From Mesorhizobium_G sp050247155 (GTDB taxonomy: Bacteria; Pseudomonadota; Alphaproteobacteria; Rhizobiales; Rhizobiaceae): a stretch of DNA of 64,000 bases. Shown here one piece after another: positions 25,894 to 34,356 of the stretch. The notes beneath the pieces were generated by a model. The model saw only the letters and a program-made list of their open reading frames with translations, was not told where the DNA came from and ran no database searches. Numbering within the stretch: position 1 is the first letter of the stretch; every line of letters begins with the position of its first letter. The stretch lies in contig JBFWUS010000007.1 in assembly GCA_050247155.1 (NCBI GenBank), positions 1 through 64,000 on the forward strand. The letters run 5' to 3'. A program made the translations under genes and the position numbers.

Positions 25894-26138
25894 TGGTCGC
25901 CGTCAAGCTTTGGGGATCGTTGGTCGCCGCTGCCGGAGGCAAAGACAGGCTCGAGGTCGACGCCAAGGACATAAGGGAACTGTTCAGGAAACTCTCTGAA
26001 CAGTATCCCGGCATCGAGCCGTTCATCGACCGGGGGATCGCGGTTGCGATCGACGGCACGATTTATCGCGACACCTGGTCGAAGAAGTTGCCTGAAGGCT
26101 CGGAGATCTTTTTGCTGCCGCGGCTTGCCGGTGGCTAG
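25893..26138 (+). CDS. MoaD/ThiS-family small sulfur-carrier-like protein
   Basis: An 81-residue ubiquitin-like protein ending in LPRLAGG. The terminal Gly-Gly is the feature that MoaD and ThiS use to carry sulfur as a thiocarboxylate after adenylation. The body (VAVKLWGSLVAAAGGKDRLEVDAKDIRELFRKLSEQYPGI, IDGTIYRDTW, GSEIFLLPRLAGG) fits the beta-grasp pattern. Its ATG overlaps the stop of the molybdopterin subunit (TGATG), so it is made together with the enzyme. No MoaE is nearby. It could supply the dithiolene or terminal sulfur of this enzyme's cofactor, or serve another sulfur-transfer step; both are inference. Confidence 0.82.
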   Translation: MVAVKLWGSLVAAAGGKDRLEVDAKDIRELFRKLSEQYPGIEPFIDRGIAVAIDGTIYRDTWSKKLPEGSEIFLLPRLAGG

Positions 26139-26425
26139 AGCACCAGTGCTCCCGGTCCCTTGGTGGTCCGCCTGTAGGCGATGCGCATGAGCATATCGTC
26201 ATACGAATAAGATATTAGAATTAAACGATTTTTTGTAACATTCGGCCTCGCCGCTGTGAGTGGCCAGTTTGCTGTTTGGAGTTTGCGGGAGAGGCCGCCG
26301 GCCAAAATCGAGCTAAGGGGCTGGTCGGGATTTATGCTTTCTTTATTCTCGCGCTCCGCATTTCCAATCGAGATTTGATCGGGTCCGGCGCCATCTTCGC
26401 AGCGAATTTCGCTTCGGAGACTTCC
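26139..26425 (+). promoter_or_regulatory. Intergenic region expected to hold the kdp promoter
   Basis: A 287-bp gap. Just after the MoaD-like stop is a short palindrome GAGCACCAGTGCTC (26138-26151). The segment 26195-26245 is the most A/T-rich of the window's first half and includes ATTAAACGATTTTTTGTAACATT. KdpE sites in enterobacteria are also T-rich, so KdpE control here is a plausible inference. No exact sigma-70 pair could be fixed. Confidence 0.35.
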
Positions 26426-26509
26426 ATGTCTGACATTTTCTATCTCGCGCTGGGGCTAGGGGTGCTTGTCACGCTTGGCCTCTATGCCCGCGCTCTCAGC
26501 CGTATCTGA
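26426..26509 (+). CDS. 27-residue membrane peptide preceding kdpF
   Basis: A very small reading frame with CGGAGA upstream of its ATG: one hydrophobic helix (FYLALGLGVLVTLGLYARAL) with a short polar tail. It ends 10 bp before kdpF and lies in the kdp direction. It resembles KdpF in size and topology without being it, so the operon appears to encode two single-span peptides. A role in stabilising the KdpABC complex is inference. I recall similar short frames ahead of kdpF in other rhizobia but cannot confirm. Confidence 0.6.
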   Translation: MSDIFYLALGLGVLVTLGLYARALSRI

Positions 26510-26519
26510 GGATATCGCG

Positions 26520-26606
26520 ATGCTTGAACCTTTGATTGGACTCGCCGTCGCGCTGGCGCTCGGCGTTTATCTCGTCGTCACCCTGATCAGGCCTGAACGG
26601 TTCTGA
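26520..26606 (+). CDS. kdpF: Potassium-transporting ATPase subunit KdpF
   Basis: A 28-residue single-span protein (LIGLAVALALGVYLVVTLIRPERF), typical KdpF size and pattern with a hydrophobic helix and the terminal RPERF. KdpF stabilises the KdpFABC complex in the inner membrane. It lies 22 bp before kdpA. Confidence 0.88.
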   Translation: MLEPLIGLAVALALGVYLVVTLIRPERF

Positions 26607-26628
26607 CCGACGGCCCGGAGTTATTCCT

Positions 26629-28338
26629 ATGACACTTATCGGTTGGCTGCAGATCGGCCTGCTTTTTCTTGTTGTTGCGGCGCTCGTCAAGCCGCTCGGC
26701 CTGTTCATGGCGAGCGTCTTTACGGGCGAACGCGTTTTTCTGTCACCCGCACTCGCGCCGGTCGAACGCGGCTTCTATGCCGCCGCCGGCGTCGACCCGA
26801 AGGCCGAGCAGGGCTGGCTTGCCTATGCGCTGTCGATGCTTGCCTTTTCGATGGCGGGCCTCGCTGTGCTCTACGCCATCCTGCGCTTGCAGTTCTATCT
26901 GCCGCTGAACCCCCAAGGTTTTGCCGGTATGAGCCCGCACCTTGCCTTCAACACGGCAGTAAGCTTCGTCACCAACACCAACTGGCAGTCCTATGGCGGC
27001 GAAACGACCCTCAGCCATTTCAGCCAGATGGCCGGCCTGACCGTTCAGAACTTCGTCTCAGCCGCGGCCGGCATTGCCATGGCTCTCGCCCTGACGCGCG
27101 CCTTCGCCCGCTCTCAGGCCCAGACCGTCGGCAATTTCTGGGTCGATCTGACCCGAGCGACGCTCTATGTTCTGCTGCCTCTCGCCTTTATCGTGGCCCT
27201 GATCTTCGTCGCGATGGGCTTGCCGCAAACATTGGACGCGTCGGTGACCGCGACGACGCTCGAGGGCGCGCAACAGACAATCGCGCTTGGACCGGTCGCC
27301 AGCCAGGAGGCGATCAAGCAACTCGGCACCAATGGCGGCGGCTTTTTCAACGCCAACGCCGCCCACCCATTCGAGAACCCGACGGCGCTATCCAACTATC
27401 TGAACATCGTCGCAATGCTCTCGGTTTCAGCCGCGCTCGTCTACGCGTTCGGCCAGATGGTGGGCGATCGGCGGCAGGGCTGGGCGTTTCTGGCCGCCAC
27501 GGGCTTTTTCCTGCTGGTCGGCATCGGCGTGATCTACTGGGCTGAAACGAATGGCAATCCAATCCTTACCGCCCTCGGCGTTGATCCCACGATGGGCAAC
27601 ATGGAAGGCAAGGAGGTCCGCTTCGGTCAGGCCATGACGGCCGCCTATGCCGCCGTCACCACGGGTCTTTCGGATGGCGGCGTCAACGGCATGCATGGCT
27701 CGTTTACCGGCCTCGGCGGCATGGTGCCCATGTTCCTGATCCAGCTCGGCGAGGTGCTGCCCGGCGGCGTCGGGTCCGGTCTCTACGGCATGGTGGTATT
27801 CGCCATCCTGGCCGTGTTCGTGGCCGGTCTGATGGTGGGCCGCACGCCGGAACTGCTTGGCAAGAAGATCGAAAGCCGCGAAATGAAATTCGCCATGCTG
27901 GCGGTGCTCATCCTGCCGCTGGCGATCCTCGGCTTCACGGCGGTGTCGGCCATGCTGCCTTTCGCGGTGGCGAGCGTCGGCACCGGCGGGCCGCACGGCC
28001 TATCCGAAATCCTCTACGCCTTCACCTCGGCCACCGGCAACAACGGTTCTGCCTTCGGCGGCCTGAGCGCCAACACCCCCTGGTACAACACGACGCTCGG
28101 TATCGCGATGCTGCTCGGCCGCTTCGCCTATGCCGTGCCGGTGCTGGCCATAGCCGGCTCGATCGCGGCCAAGACGCGCGTTCCGGCATCCGCTGGTACT
28201 TTTCCAACCCACACGCCGCTGTTTGTTGGCCTGCTGATCGGCATCATCCTGATCCTCGGCGGCCTGCAATTCTTCCCGGCGCTCGCGCTTGGGCCCATCG
28301 TCGAGCATTTCGCGATGCTGGCCGGCCAGACCTTCTAA
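26629..28338 (+). CDS. kdpA: Potassium-transporting ATPase subunit KdpA
   Basis: A 569-residue K+-selective channel-like subunit. The four selectivity-filter regions are all recognisable: NTNWQSYGGE, GTNGGGFFNANAAHPFENP, TTGLSDGGVNGMHG and ATGNNGSAFGGL, spread over about ten membrane helices. It takes up K+ at nanomolar to micromolar levels and passes it to KdpB. Length and motif order match the family. It starts 22 bp after kdpF and ends 11 bp before kdpB. Confidence 0.96.
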   Translation: MTLIGWLQIGLLFLVVAALVKPLGLFMASVFTGERVFLSPALAPVERGFYAAAGVDPKAEQGWLAYALSMLAFSMAGLAVLYAILRLQFYLPLNPQGFAGMSPHLAFNTAVSFVTNTNWQSYGGETTLSHFSQMAGLTVQNFVSAAAGIAMALALTRAFARSQAQTVGNFWVDLTRATLYVLLPLAFIVALIFVAMGLPQTLDASVTATTLEGAQQTIALGPVASQEAIKQLGTNGGGFFNANAAHPFENPTALSNYLNIVAMLSVSAALVYAFGQMVGDRRQGWAFLAATGFFLLVGIGVIYWAETNGNPILTALGVDPTMGNMEGKEVRFGQAMTAAYAAVTTGLSDGGVNGMHGSFTGLGGMVPMFLIQLGEVLPGGVGSGLYGMVVFAILAVFVAGLMVGRTPELLGKKIESREMKFAMLAVLILPLAILGFTAVSAMLPFAVASVGTGGPHGLSEILYAFTSATGNNGSAFGGLSANTPWYNTTLGIAMLLGRFAYAVPVLAIAGSIAAKTRVPASAGTFPTHTPLFVGLLIGIILILGGLQFFPALALGPIVEHFAMLAGQTF

Positions 28339-28349
28339 GGGCCCATATC

Positions 28350-30392
28350 ATGTCCAAACATCCCGCAATGGCGCACAGCCTGTTCGATCCGGCGATCCTC
28401 ATCCCCGCCGTCCGCCAGGCATTCGTCAAACTCGACCCGCGCCATTTGATGCGCAACCCGGTCATCTTCGTCACCGAGGTCGTGGCCGCTCTGGTCACCC
28501 TATTCTTCCTGCGCGACCTGTTCCTCGGAACCGGCGCATCCTTCTCCGGCCAAATCGCCGTTTGGCTGTGGTTCACGGTGCTCTTCGCGACATTCGCAGA
28601 AGCCGTAGCTGAGGGCCGGGGCAAGGCGCAGGCCGACAGCTTGCGGCGCAGCAAGTCGCAGCTGACAGCCCGCAAACTGGTGACGCCAGATGGCTTCGAC
28701 GTGATCGAGGTCGCTGCAACCGACCTGAAGATCGGCGACATGGTGATCGTCGAGGCGAACGAACTTATTCCCGGCGACGGCGAAGTGATCGAAGGCGTCG
28801 CCTCGGTCAACGAAAGCGCCATCACCGGCGAATCCGCGCCGGTGATCCGCGAATCCGGCGGCGACCGTTCGGCGGTGACAGGCGGCACGCAGGTGCTGTC
28901 GGACTGGCTGAGGATCCGCATCACCGTTGCGCCTGGTTCCAGCTTCGTCGACCGTATGATCGCGCTGATCGAGGGCGCGGAACGCCAGAAGACGCCGAAC
29001 GAGATCGCGCTGTCGATCCTGCTTTCCGGCCTGACGCTGGTGTTTCTGATCGCCGTCGTCACCCTGTGGGGTCTGGCTGGATATTCCGGCACAGTGCTGA
29101 CCGTTACGGTGTTGGCTGCGCTCCTGGTCACACTGATCCCGACGACGATCGGCGGGCTACTGTCGGCCATCGGCATCGCCGGCATGGATCGGTTGGTGCG
29201 GTTCAACGTCATCGCCACGTCTGGCCGCGCCGTCGAAGCCGCCGGCGACGTCGATACCCTACTGCTCGACAAGACAGGCACAATCACCTTCGGCAACCGT
29301 ATGGCCAGCGACTTCATGCCGGTTGCGGGCGTGTCGCAAGCCGATCTGGCCGAAGCGGCGCTTTTCGCCAGTCTGGGCGACGAAACGCCGGAGGGCAGGT
29401 CCATCGTGTCGTTGGCCACTGGCGATTTCGGCCAGCAGCCGCGCGACGTGAAGCCGCAGGCTGTCGTTCCCTTTGCCGCCGAGACCCGGCTGTCTGGCGT
29501 CGATCTCGACGGCAGGCAACTGCGCAAGGGTGCTGTCGATTCCGCCCTGAAATTTGCCGGCATCGATGCGAAGGACGCGCCGCCCGAGTTCCGCCAGGCT
29601 GTCGACACCGTGGCCCGCACCGGGGGTACGCCGCTGGCGGTGGTCGATGGCAAGAGACTGCTCGGCGTGATCCACCTCAAGGACGTGGTCAAGCCAGACA
29701 TCAAGGACCGTTTCGCTGCTTTGCGCCGCATGGGCATCCGCACCGTCATGGTGACCGGCGACAATCCCGTGACCGCGGCAGCGATTGCGTCGGAGGCCGG
29801 CGTCGATGATTTCCTCGCCGAGGCGACACCCGAGCAGAAGCTGGCCTTTATCCGCAAGGAACAGCAGGGCGGACGGCTCATAGCCATGTGCGGTGACGGC
29901 ACCAATGACGCGCCGGCGCTGGCGCAGGCGGATGTCGGCGTGGCGATGCAGAGCGGCACCCAGGCGGCGCGCGAGGCTGCCAACATGGTCGACCTCGATT
30001 CCAGCCCGACCAAGCTGATCGAGATCGTCGAAATCGGCAAACAATTGCTGATGACGCGCGGTTCGCTGACCACCTTCTCCATCGCAAACGACGTAGCGAA
30101 ATACTTCGCCATCATCCCGGCACTGTTCCTCACCACCTATCCGGCGCTGGCGGCGCTCAACATCATGGGGCTCGCCTCGCCGCAATCGGCGATCCTGTCG
30201 GCGGTCATCTTCAACGCGCTCATCATCATCGCGCTGATCCCGCTGGCGCTGAAAGGCGTCGCCTATCGTCCGGTCGGCGCGGCCGCACTGCTGCGCCGCA
30301 ATCTTCTCGTCTACGGCCTTGGCGGCATCATGCTGCCCTTCGCCGGCATCAAAATCATCGACCTCGCCGTCTCGGCGCTTCATCTGGTGTGA
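28350..30392 (+). CDS. kdpB: Potassium-transporting P-type ATPase subunit KdpB
   Basis: A 680-residue P-type ATPase that powers K+ uptake. Seen: actuator motif ITGES, phosphorylation motif DKTGTIT with Asp307, nucleotide-domain KGAVDS, and hinge motif GDGTNDAPAL, plus the expected membrane helices. Asp307 is at the same number as in Escherichia coli KdpB. The stop codon is 2 bp before the preferred kdpC ATG. Confidence 0.97.
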   Translation: MSKHPAMAHSLFDPAILIPAVRQAFVKLDPRHLMRNPVIFVTEVVAALVTLFFLRDLFLGTGASFSGQIAVWLWFTVLFATFAEAVAEGRGKAQADSLRRSKSQLTARKLVTPDGFDVIEVAATDLKIGDMVIVEANELIPGDGEVIEGVASVNESAITGESAPVIRESGGDRSAVTGGTQVLSDWLRIRITVAPGSSFVDRMIALIEGAERQKTPNEIALSILLSGLTLVFLIAVVTLWGLAGYSGTVLTVTVLAALLVTLIPTTIGGLLSAIGIAGMDRLVRFNVIATSGRAVEAAGDVDTLLLDKTGTITFGNRMASDFMPVAGVSQADLAEAALFASLGDETPEGRSIVSLATGDFGQQPRDVKPQAVVPFAAETRLSGVDLDGRQLRKGAVDSALKFAGIDAKDAPPEFRQAVDTVARTGGTPLAVVDGKRLLGVIHLKDVVKPDIKDRFAALRRMGIRTVMVTGDNPVTAAAIASEAGVDDFLAEATPEQKLAFIRKEQQGGRLIAMCGDGTNDAPALAQADVGVAMQSGTQAAREAANMVDLDSSPTKLIEIVEIGKQLLMTRGSLTTFSIANDVAKYFAIIPALFLTTYPALAALNIMGLASPQSAILSAVIFNALIIIALIPLALKGVAYRPVGAAALLRRNLLVYGLGGIMLPFAGIKIIDLAVSALHLV

Positions 30393-30394
30393 TC

Positions 30395-30967
30395 ATGTTG
30401 AACCAACTTCGTCCCGCCCTGGTCCTCACGGTCCTGTTCATTCTGTTGACAGGACTGGCCTATCCTCTCGCGATCACAGGCATCGCACAGGTTGCATTGC
30501 CCGCGCAGGCCAATGGAAGCCTGCTCCGCAACGGAGACGCCGTCGTCGGCTCGTCGCTGATCGGCCAGAGCTTTGCCTCGGACCGTTACTTCTGGCTGCG
30601 TCCCTCAGCGGCAGGCGCGGGTCATGACGCCAGCGCCTCCAGTGGCTCCAACCTCGGCCCGACCTCGGCAAAGCTTGCGGAGCGCGTGAAAGCCGACATT
30701 GAGCGCCTGCGCGCGTCCGGCATTTCCGATGTGGTTCCGAATGACGCCGCGACCACATCTGGTTCGGGACTCGATCCGCATATCTCGCCAAAGTTTGCTG
30801 AAGCGCAGATCGCCCGGGTCGCCAAGGCGCGGGGTATGGTGGAGGCCGATGTCTCCGCGCTTGTCTCCCGCTTCACCGAAGGGCGGCTGTTGGGTATTGT
30901 GGGTGAACCTCGTATCAACGTGCTGGAGCTCAACTTGGCGCTCGACGCGTTCAAAACCGGCGGATGA
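30395..30967 (+). CDS. kdpC: Potassium-transporting ATPase subunit KdpC
   Basis: A 190-residue subunit with one N-terminal membrane helix (about 8-30) and a periplasmic domain with the family motifs GSxLIGQSF, YFWLRPSAA, ASSGSNLGPTS and DPHISP. KdpC raises the ATP affinity of KdpB. I choose the ATG at 30395 over an in-frame GTG at 30389 that overlaps the kdpB stop. Its stop overlaps the kdpD start (ATGATGG). Confidence 0.94.
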   Translation: MLNQLRPALVLTVLFILLTGLAYPLAITGIAQVALPAQANGSLLRNGDAVVGSSLIGQSFASDRYFWLRPSAAGAGHDASASSGSNLGPTSAKLAERVKADIERLRASGISDVVPNDAATTSGSGLDPHISPKFAEAQIARVAKARGMVEADVSALVSRFTEGRLLGIVGEPRINVLELNLALDAFKTGG

Positions 30968-33651
30968 TGGCAGACCGCAACCTCGAAATCCGGCCCGACC
31001 CCGACGCGCTGCTGGCACTGGCTGGCAGCAGCCGGGGTCGTTTTACGCTTTTTCTTGGTGCAGCGCCTGGCGTAGGCAAGACCTACGCGATGCTCACAGG
31101 GGCACGGCGACTGAAAGCAGAAGGGGTCGATATCGTCGCCGGATTTGTCGAGACGCACGGGCGCAGCGAGACGGTGGCCCTGCTTGACGGATTGGAGGTG
31201 TTGCCGCGCCGTAGCGTCGCACATGCTGGTCTGCCCACCGAGGAGTTCGATCTCGACGCTGCTCTTGCCCGCAGGCCCAAGATCATCATCGTCGATGAGC
31301 TGGCGCACAGCAATGCTCCGGGGAGTCGCCACCCGAAGCGTTATCTCGACGTGGAGGAACTGCTAGCCGCCGGCATAGATGTCTGGTCGGCCATGAACAT
31401 CCAGCACCTCGAAAGCCTGTCCGAGCTGGTGCAGCAGATTGCCGGCGTTCAGGTGCGCGAACGAATTCCCGATGTTGTGCTGCAACGCGCCGATGAGGTG
31501 CTGCTTGTCGACCTTCCGCCAGCCGAATTGCTGGAACGGCTGAAGGAGGGCAAGGTCTATCTGCCGGACAACGCCAAGCGCGCGGCGGACGGTTTCTTTC
31601 GCCTCGGGAATTTGATCGCTCTACGCGAAATGGCGCTGCGACGCACGGCCGATCGCGTCGACGACCAGATGGACCATTACCTGCGACAGCATGCCATCGA
31701 AGATCCCTGGCCCGTCGCTGACCGCCTGCTGGTTTGTATTGGGCCGGATGCGCAGTCCGAGAGGGTCATTCGCACGGCGGCGCGGTTAGCCTCGGGACTC
31801 AACGCGCCGTGGCTGGTCATAACGATCGAGCGTGCCGACCAGCCGATCGCTCCAGAGGCCAGCCGACGGCTCGACGCGACCTTCAAGTTGGCTGAAAGCC
31901 TGGGCGCGGAAACGCGCCGCGTTACCGGCAACGATTTCGTCGCCGAAATCCTCAAGGCGGCACGGCGCGAGCGCGCGACGCAGATCGTGATCGGCGGTCG
32001 CCGGCCGGCCTTTCCAGCCAAGCTCTTTCGCAAGTCACTGCCGGACGCATTGACCGAGAACGCGTCTGGGATCGGCATTCACATCGTCACCGACGAGGCA
32101 GTTTTGCCAGCACCGGTGAGCCGATCCGAGTGGAAATGGACATCAACGAACCTGTGGCGCGCGCTAGGCGTATCATGCGCGGCGGTCGCGACCGCGACCT
32201 TGGTCGGCGCGGCAATCGACCAAGTGATCAACCTGCCGAATATCTCGCTGCTCTATCTGCTCGCGGTGCTGGTCTCTGCGGTCTATGCCGGCTACACGGC
32301 TGCGTTGATTGCAGCAGTGCTTTCGGCGCTAGCCTACAATTTTTTCTTCATCGCGCCGTTCGAAACCTTCTCCATTGCTTCCCCGCACGAGGTCTTCGGG
32401 CTGATCGTATTTGTGATCGCGGCGCTGATCGCCGGCGGGCTCGCTTCGCGTATTAGTGCGCAGGCCCTGTTCGCGAGCAAGCGCGCCGCGTCGATCCAGT
32501 CTCTCTATGCTTTCTCGGAAAAGCTGTCTGGCACGGTGAAGGAAGACGACGTGGTCTGGGCGGCGGTGAACCAGATGCATGCATCCCTCAAGCGCGACGT
32601 CGTGCTGCTCTCGCTAGCGGAAGGCGAATTGCAGCTAGCGGGGGCCTGGCCGCCGGACACTGAGCTCGACGTGACCGACACGACCGCCGCCCGCTGGACA
32701 ATGGAAAAGAAGGAGCCTGCGGGTCACGCCACCGGCACCTTGCCCAACAGCCCTTACCAGTTCCGTTCGCTTGTCACCCCGGCCGGCATCGCTGCCGTGG
32801 TCGGTTGTCGTATCGCCGAAAAGCCGCTCGACCCTGAAGAGGAGCAGACGCTGAGCGCGATCCTCGACCAGACCGCTGTCGCCATCGACCGGGCCCGTCT
32901 CTCGCGCGAAATTCTGGAGCAGGCGGCCAAGTTGGCCGGCGACCGCTTCCGCTCATCGCTCCTGTCGTCGATTTCTCATGACCTGAAGACGCCGCTTGCA
33001 ACGATCACCGGTGCGGTGTCGACGCTGCGCCAGCTAGGCGACAAGATGAAACCCGCCAGCCGCGCCGACCTTTTGGCGTCTATCGAAGAGGAGAGCAACC
33101 GGCTGACGCGTTTCGTTTCCAACCTGCTCGACATGACGAAGATCGATGCCGGCACGGTCGATCCCAGGCATGATTGGGTCGATGTCGCCGACGTGGTGCA
33201 AACCGCGGTGCAGCGAGCTGCGCGCTATTTTCCCGGTCGCGTGATCGAGACCAGTCTGGCCGATGGCCTGCCGCTGATCCGTGGCGACACGGTGCTGCTC
33301 GGTCAGGTGCTGTTCAACCTGCTCGACAACGCGATCAAATATGGCGGCGACGAGCCGGTTGGCATTTTTGCTCGCCAAACCGGATCGGAACTCTTGCTGG
33401 CGGTCACCGATATGGGCAAGGGCATTCCTGAGAAGGAATTGGAACTGGTGTTCGAGAAGTTCTTCCGGCGCGGCAAGCCGGATGGGCGTACGCCCGGGAC
33501 CGGGCTTGGCCTCGCCATCGCCAAGGGCTTTGTCGAGGCAATGGGCGGTTCAATCAAGGTCGAGAGCCCGGCGGTGAAAAAGCGCGGCACGCGCATCGCA
33601 ATGCGTTTCCCCATACCGCCGCAAGACGCGTCGAACGCAGAGGCAGCATGA
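30964..33651 (+). CDS. kdpD: Sensor histidine kinase KdpD
   Basis: An 895-residue membrane kinase that senses low K+ or salt stress and controls KdpE. Domains in order: KdpD domain with Walker A (LGAAPGVGKTYAM, about 32-44) at 1-240; universal-stress-like domain at about 250-370; four closely spaced membrane helices at about 400-500; GAF-like region; histidine kinase core with SISHDLKTPLATI (His672), N-box FNLLDNAIKYGG and GTGLGLAIAKGFVEAMGG. It overlaps kdpC by 4 nt and kdpE by 4 nt, so kdpC, D and E are coupled. Confidence 0.96.
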   Translation: MMADRNLEIRPDPDALLALAGSSRGRFTLFLGAAPGVGKTYAMLTGARRLKAEGVDIVAGFVETHGRSETVALLDGLEVLPRRSVAHAGLPTEEFDLDAALARRPKIIIVDELAHSNAPGSRHPKRYLDVEELLAAGIDVWSAMNIQHLESLSELVQQIAGVQVRERIPDVVLQRADEVLLVDLPPAELLERLKEGKVYLPDNAKRAADGFFRLGNLIALREMALRRTADRVDDQMDHYLRQHAIEDPWPVADRLLVCIGPDAQSERVIRTAARLASGLNAPWLVITIERADQPIAPEASRRLDATFKLAESLGAETRRVTGNDFVAEILKAARRERATQIVIGGRRPAFPAKLFRKSLPDALTENASGIGIHIVTDEAVLPAPVSRSEWKWTSTNLWRALGVSCAAVATATLVGAAIDQVINLPNISLLYLLAVLVSAVYAGYTAALIAAVLSALAYNFFFIAPFETFSIASPHEVFGLIVFVIAALIAGGLASRISAQALFASKRAASIQSLYAFSEKLSGTVKEDDVVWAAVNQMHASLKRDVVLLSLAEGELQLAGAWPPDTELDVTDTTAARWTMEKKEPAGHATGTLPNSPYQFRSLVTPAGIAAVVGCRIAEKPLDPEEEQTLSAILDQTAVAIDRARLSREILEQAAKLAGDRFRSSLLSSISHDLKTPLATITGAVSTLRQLGDKMKPASRADLLASIEEESNRLTRFVSNLLDMTKIDAGTVDPRHDWVDVADVVQTAVQRAARYFPGRVIETSLADGLPLIRGDTVLLGQVLFNLLDNAIKYGGDEPVGIFARQTGSELLLAVTDMGKGIPEKELELVFEKFFRRGKPDGRTPGTGLGLAIAKGFVEAMGGSIKVESPAVKKRGTRIAMRFPIPPQDASNAEAA

Positions 33652-34334
33652 GCCGGCCACGCGTCCTGGTCGTCGACGACGAGCCGCAAATCCAGCGTTT
33701 CCTGAGGCCGGCGCTGGATGCCGCCGGCTACGAGGTGGTCGAAGCGATGACCGGCGCGGATGCGTTGAAGCTGGCGGTGACGACAGCACCGGCGTTGATC
33801 ATCCTCGACCTTGGCCTTCCAGACATGGATGGCAAGGATATCATCGCCAGGTTGCGCGCATGGTCGCAGATGCCGATCATCATCCTTTCCGCGCGGGACA
33901 TGGAGACTGAGAAGATTGCAGCGCTCGATCTCGGCGCGGACGACTATGTCGAGAAGCCCTTCGGCATCGGTGAGTTGACTGCGCGCATGCGCACAGCGCT
34001 GCGCCGGAGCATCAAAGCCGATGGGGGAACGGACAAGATAGCAGTCGACGGCCTGACGATCGATGTAGTGCGACGGATCGTCAGTCGCGACGGTGAAGAA
34101 CTCAAGCTGACGCCGAAGGAGTACGACCTGCTGCTCTTGCTGGCGCGCCACGCTGGGCGTGTGGTCACGCACAAGACATTGCTGATCTCTGTATGGGGTC
34201 CGGCCCATGCCGAGGACATGCAATATTTGCGGGTCTTCATTGGTCATCTCAGGGCCAAGGTCGAACGTAACCCAGCCGACCCAAGAATCATCCGAACTGA
34301 ACCCGGCGTTGGCTATCGATTCATGGACGGCTAG
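33648..34334 (+). CDS. kdpE: Response regulator KdpE
   Basis: A 228-residue OmpR-type regulator. The receiver has DDE (10-12), phospho-acceptor Asp54 (LDLGLPDMDG) and a conserved KPF near 103. The C-terminal winged helix covers about 130-225 (LTPKEYDLLLLLARHAGRVVTHKTLL, LRVFIGHLRAKVE, GVGYRFMDG). It activates kdpFABC when phosphorylated by KdpD. It is the last gene of the kdp set and is convergent with the Gfo/Idh gene only 22 bp away, with no clear terminator between them. Confidence 0.96.
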   Translation: MSRPRVLVVDDEPQIQRFLRPALDAAGYEVVEAMTGADALKLAVTTAPALIILDLGLPDMDGKDIIARLRAWSQMPIIILSARDMETEKIAALDLGADDYVEKPFGIGELTARMRTALRRSIKADGGTDKIAVDGLTIDVVRRIVSRDGEELKLTPKEYDLLLLLARHAGRVVTHKTLLISVWGPAHAEDMQYLRVFIGHLRAKVERNPADPRIIRTEPGVGYRFMDG

Positions 34335-34356
34335 TCTGGCTCGCCACCAAATGACG

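Noticed and set aside
28244..30136. Leftward open frame of 630 codons opposite kdpB
   Set aside because: Low-complexity Ser/Ala/Thr-rich translation typical of an antisense frame in GC-rich DNA.
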